A stretch of 64,000 nt of DNA from Algoriphagus sp. (GTDB taxonomy: Bacteria; Bacteroidota; Bacteroidia; Cytophagales; Cyclobacteriaceae). Below the pieces are notes generated by a model. The model was not told where the DNA came from. It was given only the letters and a program-made list of their open reading frames with translations, and made no database searches. Both the position numbers and the translations under genes were made by a program. Shown here piece after piece: positions 52,913 through 61,735 of the stretch (positions are counted from its first letter, which is position 1; every line of letters begins with the position of its first letter). The DNA lies in NCBI RefSeq assembly GCF_029254265.1, contig NZ_JAQWXX010000132.1:62001-126000 (forward strand). Reading direction: 5' to 3'.

Positions 52913-55813
52913 ATGAAATTCATTTTACAAAGATGGAGTCGGGGGATCAATTTATTTTTTTGTGTACAAGTCATCACTTTATTGAGCATCAATGCTCAAA
53001 GTAAACAAGCCTTTCAAGGGCTGCCCATGATTATCAATTACAGTCCTGAAGATTACAAAGCAGGCATTCAAAATTGGGATATTATTCAAGATAAATCCGG
53101 ATTTATCTATATCGCAAACAATATGGGCTTATTGCAATTTGACGGGAAATATTGGGAGCGTTTTGGAAGTGATACCAAAGTCAGATCAATTGTCCAAGCA
53201 GCAGATAACAAGATTTATTTGGGTAGCCAAGCGGATTTCGGATACCTAGGAGCGAATGTTTCAGGTGAATTAGAGTATGTGTCGATAGCAGATAGTCTTC
53301 CTGATTCACTTAGGGATTTTGATGAGACTTGGAAGGTTTTTGAAATAGAAGGCAAAATTTATTTCTGCACGTTTAAAGGGATTTATATTTATGAAGGTAC
53401 CAAGTTGGAATATATTCCAACTGAAACCCGTCTTGATGTCTCCTTCAAAGTTGATAATAGGCTTTACTCATATGAATTTGAAAAAGGTCTGGTTCAACTG
53501 AAAGATGGGAAATTGGACACAGTTAGAAATGGTAATTTTTTCATAGATAAGAGAATCTCTAATATTTTGAATTTTGATAAGGAGACGCTTTTGATTACAA
53601 CCTTTAACAATGGAGCTTTTCTTTATAATGGATCAGTTTTGCCATTTGAATTCAAAGGTGATTTTTGGAAGGATAATTATTTAATCAATTATAGCACTAG
53701 ACTTCGAAATGGCTCCATAGCTCTCGCCACTCAAAATGCAGGTCTTTTCATTATTTCGGAGGCTGGTGAATTAATCCTACATCTGGACAAATCCTCCGGG
53801 ATTCCAGATTTGACCATTAACTATATTTTTGAAGATAGTTTTGAGGGACTTTGGTTGGCTCTGAATAATGGGATTTCCCGAGTTGATCTTAATTCACCAT
53901 TTTCATTTATAGATGATAGAATGGGTTTGTTGGGTGCTGGGTATACTTCCCTTTTAGTCAAAGAAAAACTCTATTTAGGTACCAATGTTGGATTATACCT
54001 TTTGGAGAATGGAAAGCTCGAGTTTTTACCAGGATCAGAAGGACAAGTTTACACCATCCAACAAATCAATGGTCATGTGTTGATGGGTCACGATGCGGGG
54101 ACTTTTCTTGTGAAAGAAAAAGAGGTGAAGCAGATTTCAAAACAAAAAGGAACTTGGATTTTTAAGCAAATGCCAGGCAATGAAAACCTGATCCTTGTGG
54201 GAAATTATGACGGGCTTTCATTTTTAGAATCATCCGAAAGTGGAGTTAAATATCTCCGGAAAATAAAAGGGTTTGATGAGTCTTCTCGGCTCATTGAATT
54301 CGACGAACAGAATCTGTGGGTTTCACATGGATATAAAGGCGTTTTTAAAGTCAGTCTGAATGATGAAAAAACTGAAGTGAAAAGCTATAAGCTTTACAAC
54401 AGTAAAAACGGATTCCCTCGTGATATATTGATTAATGTTTTTAAAATCGCTAATAGGTTAGTATTCACCGCGGATAGTGGTTTTTTTGAGTACTCAGATA
54501 TTGAAGATAAGTTCGTTCCTGTCGAACTATTTTCGAACATACTCGGTAAGGGGGCCACAATTATTGATATCGAAAGTGACGAATTGAATAATCTCTATTT
54601 TATAGAAAGGGATAAGCTTGGAGTGTTAAAATCTGACTTGGTGGATGGATTTCGACTTGATTATTCGAGCTTCAATAAAATCAAAAGTTTTTGGAATGAC
54701 GATTTAGCTAATATTATGGTTTTAGATGAGAAAAATATTCTTATCGGAGGGAAGAATGGATTTATTCATTATTCGCCAGACCATGATTTCTCAAGAGTTT
54801 CAGAGGCCAAAGTTTTGTTTAAAGAAATCGTCAATCTGGGGGAAAAGGATTCAATTCTTTTTCAGGGCCATGATTTTGAAGGGGATGTTTTTGAGCGAAT
54901 AAAAGAAGTAAGTTTTCCATTCGCTCAAAACTCCATGCACTTTGAGTTTATTTCACCTCATTTTGAAAGTGGTGATGAAATAAAATATCAGTATAGATTG
55001 TATGGTTTTGAGGAAGATTGGTCTGATTGGACCTATGAAAACAGAAAAGAATACACCAATCTCAGAGAAGGAGAATACGAATTCCAATTAAGGTCCAGAA
55101 ATATATTTGATGAAATAAGTCCTGAATTGAGTTATTCTTTTTCCATAAAACCTCCTTTTTATAGAAGTGTCTTTGCCTACTTGTTTTACTTTTTCGGAAC
55201 TCTTTTTATGCTTTTTCTTGCCTACAAATGGTTGGACCGGCGATACAAAAGCAACACTATTAAATTGGAGAAAGAACAAGGTTTGGTTCTGCGTGAAAAA
55301 GAAATGGAGCTTGAGAGCTTAACTCAACGTGCCGAACAAGAAATTATAAAACTTAAAAATGAAAAGTTACAGACAGAAATAGATTATAAAAATCAAGAAT
55401 TGACATCTTCTGCGATGCATTTAATTCAAAAGAATCAGCTTCTGGCAACAATAAAAAGTACTCTGAAAACCATATCAAGTGAAGAAAAAAGTAAGGCATT
55501 TAATGCACAGCTTTCCAGATTGATCAAGTCAATTGAGCGGGATCTTGAAAATGGAAACCAATGGGAACAGTTTTCAGAAAATTTTGATCAGGTCCATGGT
55601 AATTTTATCAGGCGCCTAAAAGAAATGTACCCAACACTCACGCCTCAGGAGATAAAGTTTGCCGCCTACATCCGAATGAACCTCAATACAAAAGAGATTG
55701 CTAATCTGCTAGGCATCTCTGTTAGGGGAGTTGAAATTGGGAGATATCGGGTTCGAAAGAAACTTAATTTGGAGCGAAAGAATAATTTGAGTGACTACCT
55801 CATAAGATTTTAA
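52913..55813 (+). CDS. Membrane-tethered propeller sensor with LuxR-type HTH
   Basis: This 966-residue protein appears to be a transmembrane transcription factor in one chain. A signal peptide (1-29) precedes a periplasmic two-component-regulator-like beta-propeller (about 40-640, blades such as GFIYIANNMGLLQFDG). A Y_Y_Y domain is at about 660-735 (YQYRLYGFEEDWSDWTYE). One membrane helix lies near 750-770. A coiled coil follows (about 785-840), and a C-terminal LuxR-type helix-turn-helix (PQEIKFAAYIRMNLNTKEIANLLGISVRGVEIGRYRVRKKLNL) ends the protein. It lacks the kinase, phospho-acceptor and receiver domains of hybrid HTCS regulators. It is divergent from the lipoprotein/GH16 operon and is probably its regulator. 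Confidence 0.85.
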   Translation: MKFILQRWSRGINLFFCVQVITLLSINAQSKQAFQGLPMIINYSPEDYKAGIQNWDIIQDKSGFIYIANNMGLLQFDGKYWERFGSDTKVRSIVQAADNKIYLGSQADFGYLGANVSGELEYVSIADSLPDSLRDFDETWKVFEIEGKIYFCTFKGIYIYEGTKLEYIPTETRLDVSFKVDNRLYSYEFEKGLVQLKDGKLDTVRNGNFFIDKRISNILNFDKETLLITTFNNGAFLYNGSVLPFEFKGDFWKDNYLINYSTRLRNGSIALATQNAGLFIISEAGELILHLDKSSGIPDLTINYIFEDSFEGLWLALNNGISRVDLNSPFSFIDDRMGLLGAGYTSLLVKEKLYLGTNVGLYLLENGKLEFLPGSEGQVYTIQQINGHVLMGHDAGTFLVKEKEVKQISKQKGTWIFKQMPGNENLILVGNYDGLSFLESSESGVKYLRKIKGFDESSRLIEFDEQNLWVSHGYKGVFKVSLNDEKTEVKSYKLYNSKNGFPRDILINVFKIANRLVFTADSGFFEYSDIEDKFVPVELFSNILGKGATIIDIESDELNNLYFIERDKLGVLKSDLVDGFRLDYSSFNKIKSFWNDDLANIMVLDEKNILIGGKNGFIHYSPDHDFSRVSEAKVLFKEIVNLGEKDSILFQGHDFEGDVFERIKEVSFPFAQNSMHFEFISPHFESGDEIKYQYRLYGFEEDWSDWTYENRKEYTNLREGEYEFQLRSRNIFDEISPELSYSFSIKPPFYRSVFAYLFYFFGTLFMLFLAYKWLDRRYKSNTIKLEKEQGLVLREKEMELESLTQRAEQEIIKLKNEKLQTEIDYKNQELTSSAMHLIQKNQLLATIKSTLKTISSEEKSKAFNAQLSRLIKSIERDLENGNQWEQFSENFDQVHGNFIRRLKEMYPTLTPQEIKFAAYIRMNLNTKEIANLLGISVRGVEIGRYRVRKKLNLERKNNLSDYLIRF

Positions 55814-55894
55814 GGTCTCAATTTGTTCTAATTGACAGTTTTTCCACCATTTTAAAAAAAAAACTCAATTAAAGTAAACCTTTTCATGCATTTA

Positions 55895-55908
55895 AATGTA
55901 TATACATT
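55895..55908. promoter_or_regulatory. Probable MarR operator (14-bp palindrome)
   Basis: AATGTATATACATT is a perfect 14-bp palindrome, 20 nt before the MarR ATG at 55928. A related site (AATGTATAGACAAC, 11 of 14 identical) lies before the next gene. This fits autoregulation by a MarR dimer. Confidence 0.55.
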
Positions 55909-55927
55909 AAATACAATTACAAATATC

Positions 55928-56380
55928 ATGGGCAAGATAGAAGATGCCATTCAGCAGAAAGTATTCAAGGATCCCTACAATAAAGTAGTGGTGAACTTAC
56001 TTTATACAAATAGCTATTTGGTAACTTCTCAAAATGCGTTTTTTAAACCGCATGGAATCTCTCCTGAGCAATATAATGTCCTTCGTATCCTTAGAGGCCA
56101 AAATGGTGTGCCCACTACGGTGTCTTCTATACAAGATCGCATGTTGAATAAAATGTCCAACGCAAGTCGGCTTATAGAGAAATTAAAGCTAAAAGGGCTT
56201 GTAAAACGTGAAGAATGCCCTAATGATCGAAGGCAAGTAGATGTGTTGATTACTCAGGAAGGATTGAATCTGCTCAATCTAATTCAAGCTGAAGTCGAAA
56301 AAGGAACTAAGCAATTTGTGAATCTTAACCTTGATGAAGTCAATCAATTGAACGATCTGCTGGATAAAATGCGAGGCTAA
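55928..56380 (+). CDS. MarR-family transcriptional regulator
   Basis: This 150-residue regulator has the MarR winged-helix fold. Helices 1-2 are at the N terminus (KVFKDPYNKVVVNLLYTNSYLVTSQNAFF). The DNA-binding part has ISPEQYNVLRILRGQNGVPTTVSSIQDRMLNKMSNASRLIEKLKLKGLVKREECPNDRRQVDVLIT. The ATG at 55928 (MGKIEDAIQQK) is preferred over 55886 because the longer frame would run through the palindromic operator. The next gene encodes a YceI-like protein and then a ring-cleaving dioxygenase and hydrolase. Similar gene sets are run by quinone-sensing MhqR in Bacillus. No cysteine typical of thiol-sensing OhrR is at the N terminus; one Cys is in REECPNDRR. Confidence 0.85.
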   Translation: MGKIEDAIQQKVFKDPYNKVVVNLLYTNSYLVTSQNAFFKPHGISPEQYNVLRILRGQNGVPTTVSSIQDRMLNKMSNASRLIEKLKLKGLVKREECPNDRRQVDVLITQEGLNLLNLIQAEVEKGTKQFVNLNLDEVNQLNDLLDKMRG

Positions 56381-56397
56381 ATTTTTTTTAGCTAATC

Positions 56398-56411
56398 AAT
56401 GTATAGACAAC
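56398..56411. promoter_or_regulatory. Second, imperfect MarR site upstream of yceI
   Basis: AATGTATAGACAAC matches the palindrome at 55895-55908 at 11 of 14 positions. It lies 46 nt before the yceI ATG, in the 76-nt gap after marR. It would allow the MarR protein to control the yceI-dioxygenase-hydrolase group. Confidence 0.45.
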
Positions 56412-56456
56412 AAATGTTAAAACAAGTAATAAATAAACTATAACTAAATAAACACA

Positions 56457-57002
56457 ATGATGACCACAACAAAATGGACTATCGACCCCACTCACTCTGA
56501 AGTATCTTTCAAAGTGAAGCATCTAGTAATCTCTACAGTTACTGGTTTTTTCAGAAAATTCGAAGGAAGTGTAGAAAGCACATCTGATGATTTTGAGGGA
56601 GCAAAAGTGAATTTTTCTGCAGCAATAGATAGTATCGATACCAATCAGACAGATAGAGATAATCACTTGAAATCAGGTGACTTCTTTGATGTAGCAAATC
56701 ATCCAAACCTTACTTTCTCTGGAGTGATCAAGAATGAAGGTGGAGATTATAAATTGGTAGGTGATCTAACTATGAGAGGAACTTCTAAAGCGGTTGAGTT
56801 GGACGTAGACTTTGGTGGTGTAGCTGGCGATCCATACGGACAGACTAAGGCTGGATTTGAAATCGACGGTAAAGTAAACAGAAAAGATTTCGGATTATCT
56901 TGGTCAGCAATCACTGAGGCAGGTAGTGTAGTAGTAAGCGATCAAGTTAGATTACACTTGAATGTGCAGTTGGTAAAACAACAAGTAGCAGAATTAGCAT
57001 AA
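56457..57002 (+). CDS. YceI-family lipid-binding protein
   Basis: This 181-residue protein is a lipocalin-like YceI family member that binds polyisoprenoids or other hydrophobic ligands, with WTIDPTHSEVSFKVKHLVISTVTGFFRKFEG and LNVQLV ends. Unlike the periplasmic E. coli protein, no signal peptide is present, so it should stay in the cytoplasm. The start may be either of two adjacent ATGs (56457 or 56460). It follows marR after 76 nt with a possible MarR site between. A terminator-like hairpin follows before the dioxygenase gene. Confidence 0.88.
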   Translation: MMTTTKWTIDPTHSEVSFKVKHLVISTVTGFFRKFEGSVESTSDDFEGAKVNFSAAIDSIDTNQTDRDNHLKSGDFFDVANHPNLTFSGVIKNEGGDYKLVGDLTMRGTSKAVELDVDFGGVAGDPYGQTKAGFEIDGKVNRKDFGLSWSAITEAGSVVVSDQVRLHLNVQLVKQQVAELA

Positions 57003-57019
57003 GAAAATTCTTAATCTAA

Positions 57020-57048
57020 AAGCTGCCGCAATGGCAGCTTTTTTTTTA
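57020..57048 (+). terminator. Terminator or attenuator after yceI
   Basis: The 8-bp stem AAGCTGCC / GGCAGCTT with GCAAT loop is followed by eight or more T. It stands between yceI and the dioxygenase gene, 20 nt before the next ATG. Because the two genes seem to belong to one regulated set, partial read-through is possible. Confidence 0.75.
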
Positions 57049-57067
57049 CAAAAAGAAAGGAAAATCA

Positions 57068-58018
57068 ATGAAACCATTAATCACAGGAATCCACCATATT
57101 ACTGCCATCGCAGGAAATCCCCAAGCGAATATTGATTTCTATACTGGGATTTTGGGATTGAGATTGGTAAAGAAAACAATCAATTTCGATGCTCCTGATG
57201 TTTATCATTTCTATTTCGGAGATGAGTTAGGAAGGCCAGGCACAGTCTTTACTACATTCCCATTTACAGGCGCCAGAAAAGGGACTAAAGGAACAGGGGA
57301 ATTGACATATACGGCTTTTTCTATTGCTGCTGATTCTCTGGACTATTGGAAAACTAGATTAGAGCGATTTGATGTCAAAGTTTCTGATGTCTTAACTCGA
57401 TTTGGAGATAAGTTAATCCGCTTCGAAGATCACGATGGAATGGGAATCGAGTTGATCGCCAATGATCAGGATGATCGGGAAGGCTGGTCTTATGGTCAGA
57501 TTCCGAAGGAAAATTCCATTAAAGGATTTTATGGAGCGACTTTAAATTTGCGCAGTAAAGAGCTAACTGCCCAGCTCTTGACTAATCACATGGACTACCG
57601 ATTTATTGGAGAAGAAAATGGGAGGTTCAGATACGGGACTGAAGGCAAGCCTGGAGATATTGTAGATATTTTGGTGAATCCTGCTGGAAATAGAGGCCAG
57701 CAAAGTGCTGGAACAGTTCACCATATTGCTTTCCGAACAGCCAATACCACCACTCAACTTGAGGTTCAAAAAATACTTTGGGAAAATGGCTACCAGGTGA
57801 CAGAGGTAAAGGACAGAAATTATTTCATGTCTATTTATTTCCGGGAGCCGGGTGGGGTTTTATTTGAAATCGCCACAGACGAGCCTGGCTTTGCGATTGA
57901 TGAAGAGGAAGCACATTTGGGTGAATTATTAAAATTGCCAGACTGGGCTGAGTCTAGTAGAGCACAGATAGCCAAAGGACTTGCACCAGTTGTCTTAAAC
58001 ACTGAAAAATATGTCTAA
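57068..58018 (+). CDS. Ring-cleaving dioxygenase of the VOC family (MhqO/MhqA-like)
   Basis: This 316-residue protein has two VOC (glyoxalase/dioxygenase) modules. The first begins TGIHHITAIAGNPQANIDFYTGILGLRLVKKTINFDAPDVYH, with a metal-ligand histidine at H9/H10; the second has GTVHHIAFRTAN with another histidine. The last ligand is E267 in GVLFEIATDEPG. The N-terminal sequence strongly resembles Bacillus MhqA/MhqO-type proteins, which respond to quinones and hydroquinones (from memory). It is preceded by a weak GAAAGGA site and its last 8 nt overlap the hydrolase gene, so both are translated together. Confidence 0.88.
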   Translation: MKPLITGIHHITAIAGNPQANIDFYTGILGLRLVKKTINFDAPDVYHFYFGDELGRPGTVFTTFPFTGARKGTKGTGELTYTAFSIAADSLDYWKTRLERFDVKVSDVLTRFGDKLIRFEDHDGMGIELIANDQDDREGWSYGQIPKENSIKGFYGATLNLRSKELTAQLLTNHMDYRFIGEENGRFRYGTEGKPGDIVDILVNPAGNRGQQSAGTVHHIAFRTANTTTQLEVQKILWENGYQVTEVKDRNYFMSIYFREPGGVLFEIATDEPGFAIDEEEAHLGELLKLPDWAESSRAQIAKGLAPVVLNTEKYV

Positions 58019-58622
58019 AATTTTGTCGGCAGGATTGCCACTTGACAAGTCTAAAAAAGTAGCAATCCTTATTCATGGAAGAGGTGCAAGTGCATCTGGA
58101 ATTCTTGGTCTGAAAGATCATCTGCATCTTTCAGATTTTGCGCTACTAGCACCTGAGGCAGAAGGTAATTCTTGGTATCCTTACAGCTTTATGGCCCCTG
58201 ATGCAAGTAATGAGCCTGCTTATTCCAGAGCAATCAAGCAATTGGAAGAAATTGTGCAAAGCTTGTATTCCAAGGGGTTCAAATCTGATCAGATATACTT
58301 CATCGGATTTTCTCAAGGGGCTTGTCTTTCGCTTGAATTCGCAGCGCTTCATGCCAAGAAGTATGGAGGCGTAATTGCATTCACCGGAGGGCTGATTGGA
58401 GCGGAATTGAGAAGTGAAAAATATATTGGAGATTTTGCCTCAACTCCAATCTTTATTGGAAGTAGCAAGCAGGATTTTCATGTTCCTTTAGAGAGGATAA
58501 AACTTTCTGCCGATTTGCTAGTTGATCTAGGAGCGGATGTGAAAACGCTAATTTTTGAAGACTCAGATCATACTATTCGAAAGGAAGAGATTGATTGGGT
58601 CAACAATAACATATTATCATAA
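58011..58622 (+). CDS. Phospholipase/carboxylesterase-type hydrolase (MhqD-like)
   Basis: The 203-residue alpha/beta hydrolase has the nucleophile S101 in GFSQGAC, the aspartate in SSKQDFHVPLERI and the histidine in EDSDHTIRKEEI. The oxyanion region is IHGRGASASGILGL. It belongs to the Abhydrolase_2 (carboxylesterase/thioesterase) group, as does Bacillus MhqD. It overlaps the dioxygenase gene by 8 nt. The pair dioxygenase + hydrolase next to a MarR regulator matches the Mhq system in composition. It is followed by a terminator convergent with sbcC. Confidence 0.85.
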   Translation: MSKILSAGLPLDKSKKVAILIHGRGASASGILGLKDHLHLSDFALLAPEAEGNSWYPYSFMAPDASNEPAYSRAIKQLEEIVQSLYSKGFKSDQIYFIGFSQGACLSLEFAALHAKKYGGVIAFTGGLIGAELRSEKYIGDFASTPIFIGSSKQDFHVPLERIKLSADLLVDLGADVKTLIFEDSDHTIRKEEIDWVNNNILS

Positions 58623-58636
58623 GGTTTTCTTAGTTT

Positions 58637-58668
58637 AAAAAAGCTCTGGCATTCGTCAGGGCTTTTTT
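58637..58668. terminator. Terminator between the hydrolase gene and sbcC
   Basis: AAAAAAGCTCTG and CAGGGCTTTTTT pair with one G-U wobble around an 8-nt loop. It has A/T-rich flanks on both sides, so it may work for both converging genes. Confidence 0.75.
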
Positions 58669-58702
58669 GTGCCAATTAATTTCTTCACAAAATCTCCTCC
58701 CA

Positions 58703-61700
58703 TTAATAAGAGTAGCTTACCTGTGATCCTTTTTCCGGATCAAGTTCGATCTGTGCAAATACTCCAATTTCCTGTTGCAACTCTTCCACATGGCTGATGA
58801 TTCCGACAATTCGGTTTTCATGTCTAAGCGATTTGAGAGTTTCAAAAACTACACGAAGGGCATTGCGATCCAAGGCCCCAAAGCCTTCATCCAAAAAGAA
58901 AAAGCTCTGATCAGCTTGATTGAGTGATTTCACTTTTTCTGCCAAAGCCAAAGCCAGACAAAGTGAAGCCTGAAAAGTCTGTCCACCCGAAAGGGTTTTG
59001 AGTAATCTTCGCTTACCGCCGTTCAGGTAATCAATCACCCAGAAGGTATTATCATCATCGATTTCCAGACTCAGACTGTTTTTGCTGAGTTTCATAAAAC
59101 GCAAGTTTGCGGTATTGCAGAGCTCTTTGAGATAGATCGAACTCACATACTTTACAAATCCGCTTCCTTTAAAAAGCCGCTCGAGTTCTTTGAGATTACT
59201 TTCCCGGATTTCCAGTTTGGCCAGCGTCTGCTCTAAAATCACTTTCTCGGCCAACTTACTCTGAGTTTCTTTGATGGATTGCTGGAGCAAGATCAGTTCC
59301 TGCTGCAATGCTTCATGCTGTGATTTTAAATTCTGAAAATCGAGTTTTAAATCTGAAAATCCTGTTGCATCAAAATCCGAAACGCCCTTTTCATTTTCCA
59401 GTTCTTGAATTCGGCTTGTCACCGTTCCCAATTTTTGATCAAACTGGCGGATCTCTAAATCTACTTTCTCCGCATTGATCGAATGCTCAAAAAGCCGGAT
59501 TAGGGCTTGCTCGTCATGAAAGTTGAATTGGAGTTTAAGCTTAGAAAAAGTGGAGGTTAATTCTGTGAGTTTGTCGCTTAGCTCACGTTTCCGATTTTCG
59601 AAATTCTTTTGATCAGCAAGATTAGTACTCTGTTCTGCTCGCTTTTCGCGAAGGTGTTTTTGTTTTCCATCGAGGGCTTCGATCGCTTTTTGGATATCAT
59701 TTTCCACATTTTGAATGGTGGCTTTGATGACTTCCAGCTCTTTCTGAAAAAACGGCTTGCAGAAAGTCGGATCTTTGATTTCCTCTTTTTTGGTGTTGAT
59801 GGCAATCTGCTTTGATTGAAAGGAAAGGGTCGCTTGGTTAAACGATTTTTCCAGAACTTCAACCTGAGTTCGCTGGTTTTCCCAAGTTTGACGTACCGTT
59901 TTGAGTTCTTGATCTAGCTTGGATTTGAGCTGTGCAGCCTGATCCAATGAGCTTATTTGTGCGCCTAATTTTGTTGGATCAGATAGGCCAAAGGAATCAA
60001 GCTTAGTAGTTAGATTCGAGCTAGATTTCTGAATTCCTTCAAATTCTTTAGTTTTTTCGATCCTGTTTTTCTGCTGATTTTCTTTCCGAATATCAAGCTC
60101 CTGCTGCTTTTGAATCAGCTTTGAAATCGCTTCAAGATCAGACTTGATGGATTCGATCCGGTGATTAATTGCTTGGAGTTCCTGCTCTTCAGCTTCAGCT
60201 TGGAGCGGGTTTGGATGCTCGAGTGAACCACAAAGCGGGCAGGATTCCCCAGCATGCAATAAGTGAACATGCGCTGCCAAGCCTTGTTTCGTGATCAATT
60301 TTTCCCGATCGATTTCAAGGGACTTTAAAGTTGATTTTTCAGATTCAGACCAACTGAGCAAGGTTTTTTCTTTTTCCGGTTTTTTGGAAAGAAGGGTTTG
60401 ATATTCTACTTCGATTCGCTGATCTAGGTCGGAGATTTGCCGAAGGCTTTCCTCCAGATACGATTTTTGCTTTTCGATTTGCTCAGATTCCCGAGCTGCG
60501 CTTTTCAATTCTGCCAACTGACTGGCGTCCACGTTTATGAGATTTTCGGATTGATCTTCCAGCTCCTTGATTTTGTTTTCCAGTGATTTCTGAGCTGTTT
60601 TCTTTGATTCAATTTCAGGCTGAAGGGTTTCAACTTTTTTACTGGCCTCGGCTAGCTCTTGATCCAAAGCTTGAATTTCAGCCACTTTTTTAAGATCTCG
60701 GATTTTTGCCTCGCGATTGGGGCGATCTTGATTTTTTTGCTTGAGCTCGGTTTCTTCCTGGACAAGTTCGGCGACTTCCTGCTCATATCGAATGGCAAAT
60801 CGTGCACAATCATCCGCACTCACTTTTGCTTTTTCCAATTCAACTTTACAATCCTGAAGGTTATCCCAGGTCGGTTTTAGATTAGTCTTTGCGCTGATAA
60901 ATTCCCGATGCAAAATTCGATTTCGCTCGATTTCAGGTTTTTGATCTTCTAGCTTTGCCTTTTCCTCTCGGAATTTAAGTAGCTCCGCAAATCGTTGTCC
61001 CTTTATTTCCAAGGTTTTCAGTAACTCTTCCTTGACTTCCAGACTATTGGCTGAGTCTTGAGTTTTGGTTTGGACTTCAGCGAGTTGCAGCTCAGATGCC
61101 TGAAGATTTTCAGGTGAAAATTCTTCTAACCCTGCTAATTGGGTTTCTAATCGGATTTTATTTTCCTTTTCGATTTTCAGCAATGCCCCCGTTTTCTGGG
61201 AGAGATCGAATCGCTCCAATCCAAAGAGCTCCTTCATCATCTCCGCTCTAGGGCCAGGAGTAAGGTCTATGAATTCCCGGAATTTGCCCTGCGGAATAAT
61301 TACGGTCTGCTTGAAGTGCTCCTTCTTCATGCCGATGATTTCCTCGGCTCGCGCTTCTAGTGGCTCCCATTCTCCGCCTTTGTCTTGATAAAAAGTATGC
61401 TCCGCAGGATCGACTTTTTCCCAGTCTTTTTTATTTCGCTTTGCAGCATAGCGCGCTAGATACAGGAATTGATTGTTTTGGCCGGATCGAAATTGAAAGC
61501 TGATCGTCAATGAATCGCTTTGCAGATTGATCATTGAATTTTTTTCGCCCCGGTCGGAAAGCCTTTCTGTACTTCCGTAAAGTGCCAAAAGCACTCCCTC
61601 TAAAATCGAGGATTTTCCAGAACCAACTGCTCCGAAAATCCCAAAAAGCCCAGCTGCCGTCAACTTGTCGAAGTCGATGACTTGCTTTTCCCGGTAGGAA

Positions 61701-61735
61701 TAAAGTCCCTGAATTTCTAATCGAATCGGTATCAT
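58703..61735 (-). CDS. sbcC: Exonuclease subunit SbcC (Rad50-like)
   Basis: SbcC is the SMC-like ATPase subunit of the SbcCD nuclease that cleaves hairpins and processes DNA ends. Walker A is FGAVGSGKSS (about residues 34-43). Two long coiled-coil arms flank the zinc hook CPLCGS near residue 500. The C-terminal head contains TLSGGQTFQASLCLALALAE (signature) and FFFLDEGFGALDRNALR (Walker B). At 1010 residues it is typical for SbcC. It overlaps sbcD by 4 nt (translational coupling). The zinc hook dimerises two complexes. Confidence 0.94.
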   Translation of the reverse strand: MIPIRLEIQGLYSYREKQVIDFDKLTAAGLFGIFGAVGSGKSSILEGVLLALYGSTERLSDRGEKNSMINLQSDSLTISFQFRSGQNNQFLYLARYAAKRNKKDWEKVDPAEHTFYQDKGGEWEPLEARAEEIIGMKKEHFKQTVIIPQGKFREFIDLTPGPRAEMMKELFGLERFDLSQKTGALLKIEKENKIRLETQLAGLEEFSPENLQASELQLAEVQTKTQDSANSLEVKEELLKTLEIKGQRFAELLKFREEKAKLEDQKPEIERNRILHREFISAKTNLKPTWDNLQDCKVELEKAKVSADDCARFAIRYEQEVAELVQEETELKQKNQDRPNREAKIRDLKKVAEIQALDQELAEASKKVETLQPEIESKKTAQKSLENKIKELEDQSENLINVDASQLAELKSAARESEQIEKQKSYLEESLRQISDLDQRIEVEYQTLLSKKPEKEKTLLSWSESEKSTLKSLEIDREKLITKQGLAAHVHLLHAGESCPLCGSLEHPNPLQAEAEEQELQAINHRIESIKSDLEAISKLIQKQQELDIRKENQQKNRIEKTKEFEGIQKSSSNLTTKLDSFGLSDPTKLGAQISSLDQAAQLKSKLDQELKTVRQTWENQRTQVEVLEKSFNQATLSFQSKQIAINTKKEEIKDPTFCKPFFQKELEVIKATIQNVENDIQKAIEALDGKQKHLREKRAEQSTNLADQKNFENRKRELSDKLTELTSTFSKLKLQFNFHDEQALIRLFEHSINAEKVDLEIRQFDQKLGTVTSRIQELENEKGVSDFDATGFSDLKLDFQNLKSQHEALQQELILLQQSIKETQSKLAEKVILEQTLAKLEIRESNLKELERLFKGSGFVKYVSSIYLKELCNTANLRFMKLSKNSLSLEIDDDNTFWVIDYLNGGKRRLLKTLSGGQTFQASLCLALALAEKVKSLNQADQSFFFLDEGFGALDRNALRVVFETLKSLRHENRIVGIISHVEELQQEIGVFAQIELDPEKGSQVSYSY

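Noticed and set aside
55886..55927. Longer start of the MarR protein
   Set aside because: The 14 extra residues would be encoded by the palindromic operator; the ATG at 55928 fits better.
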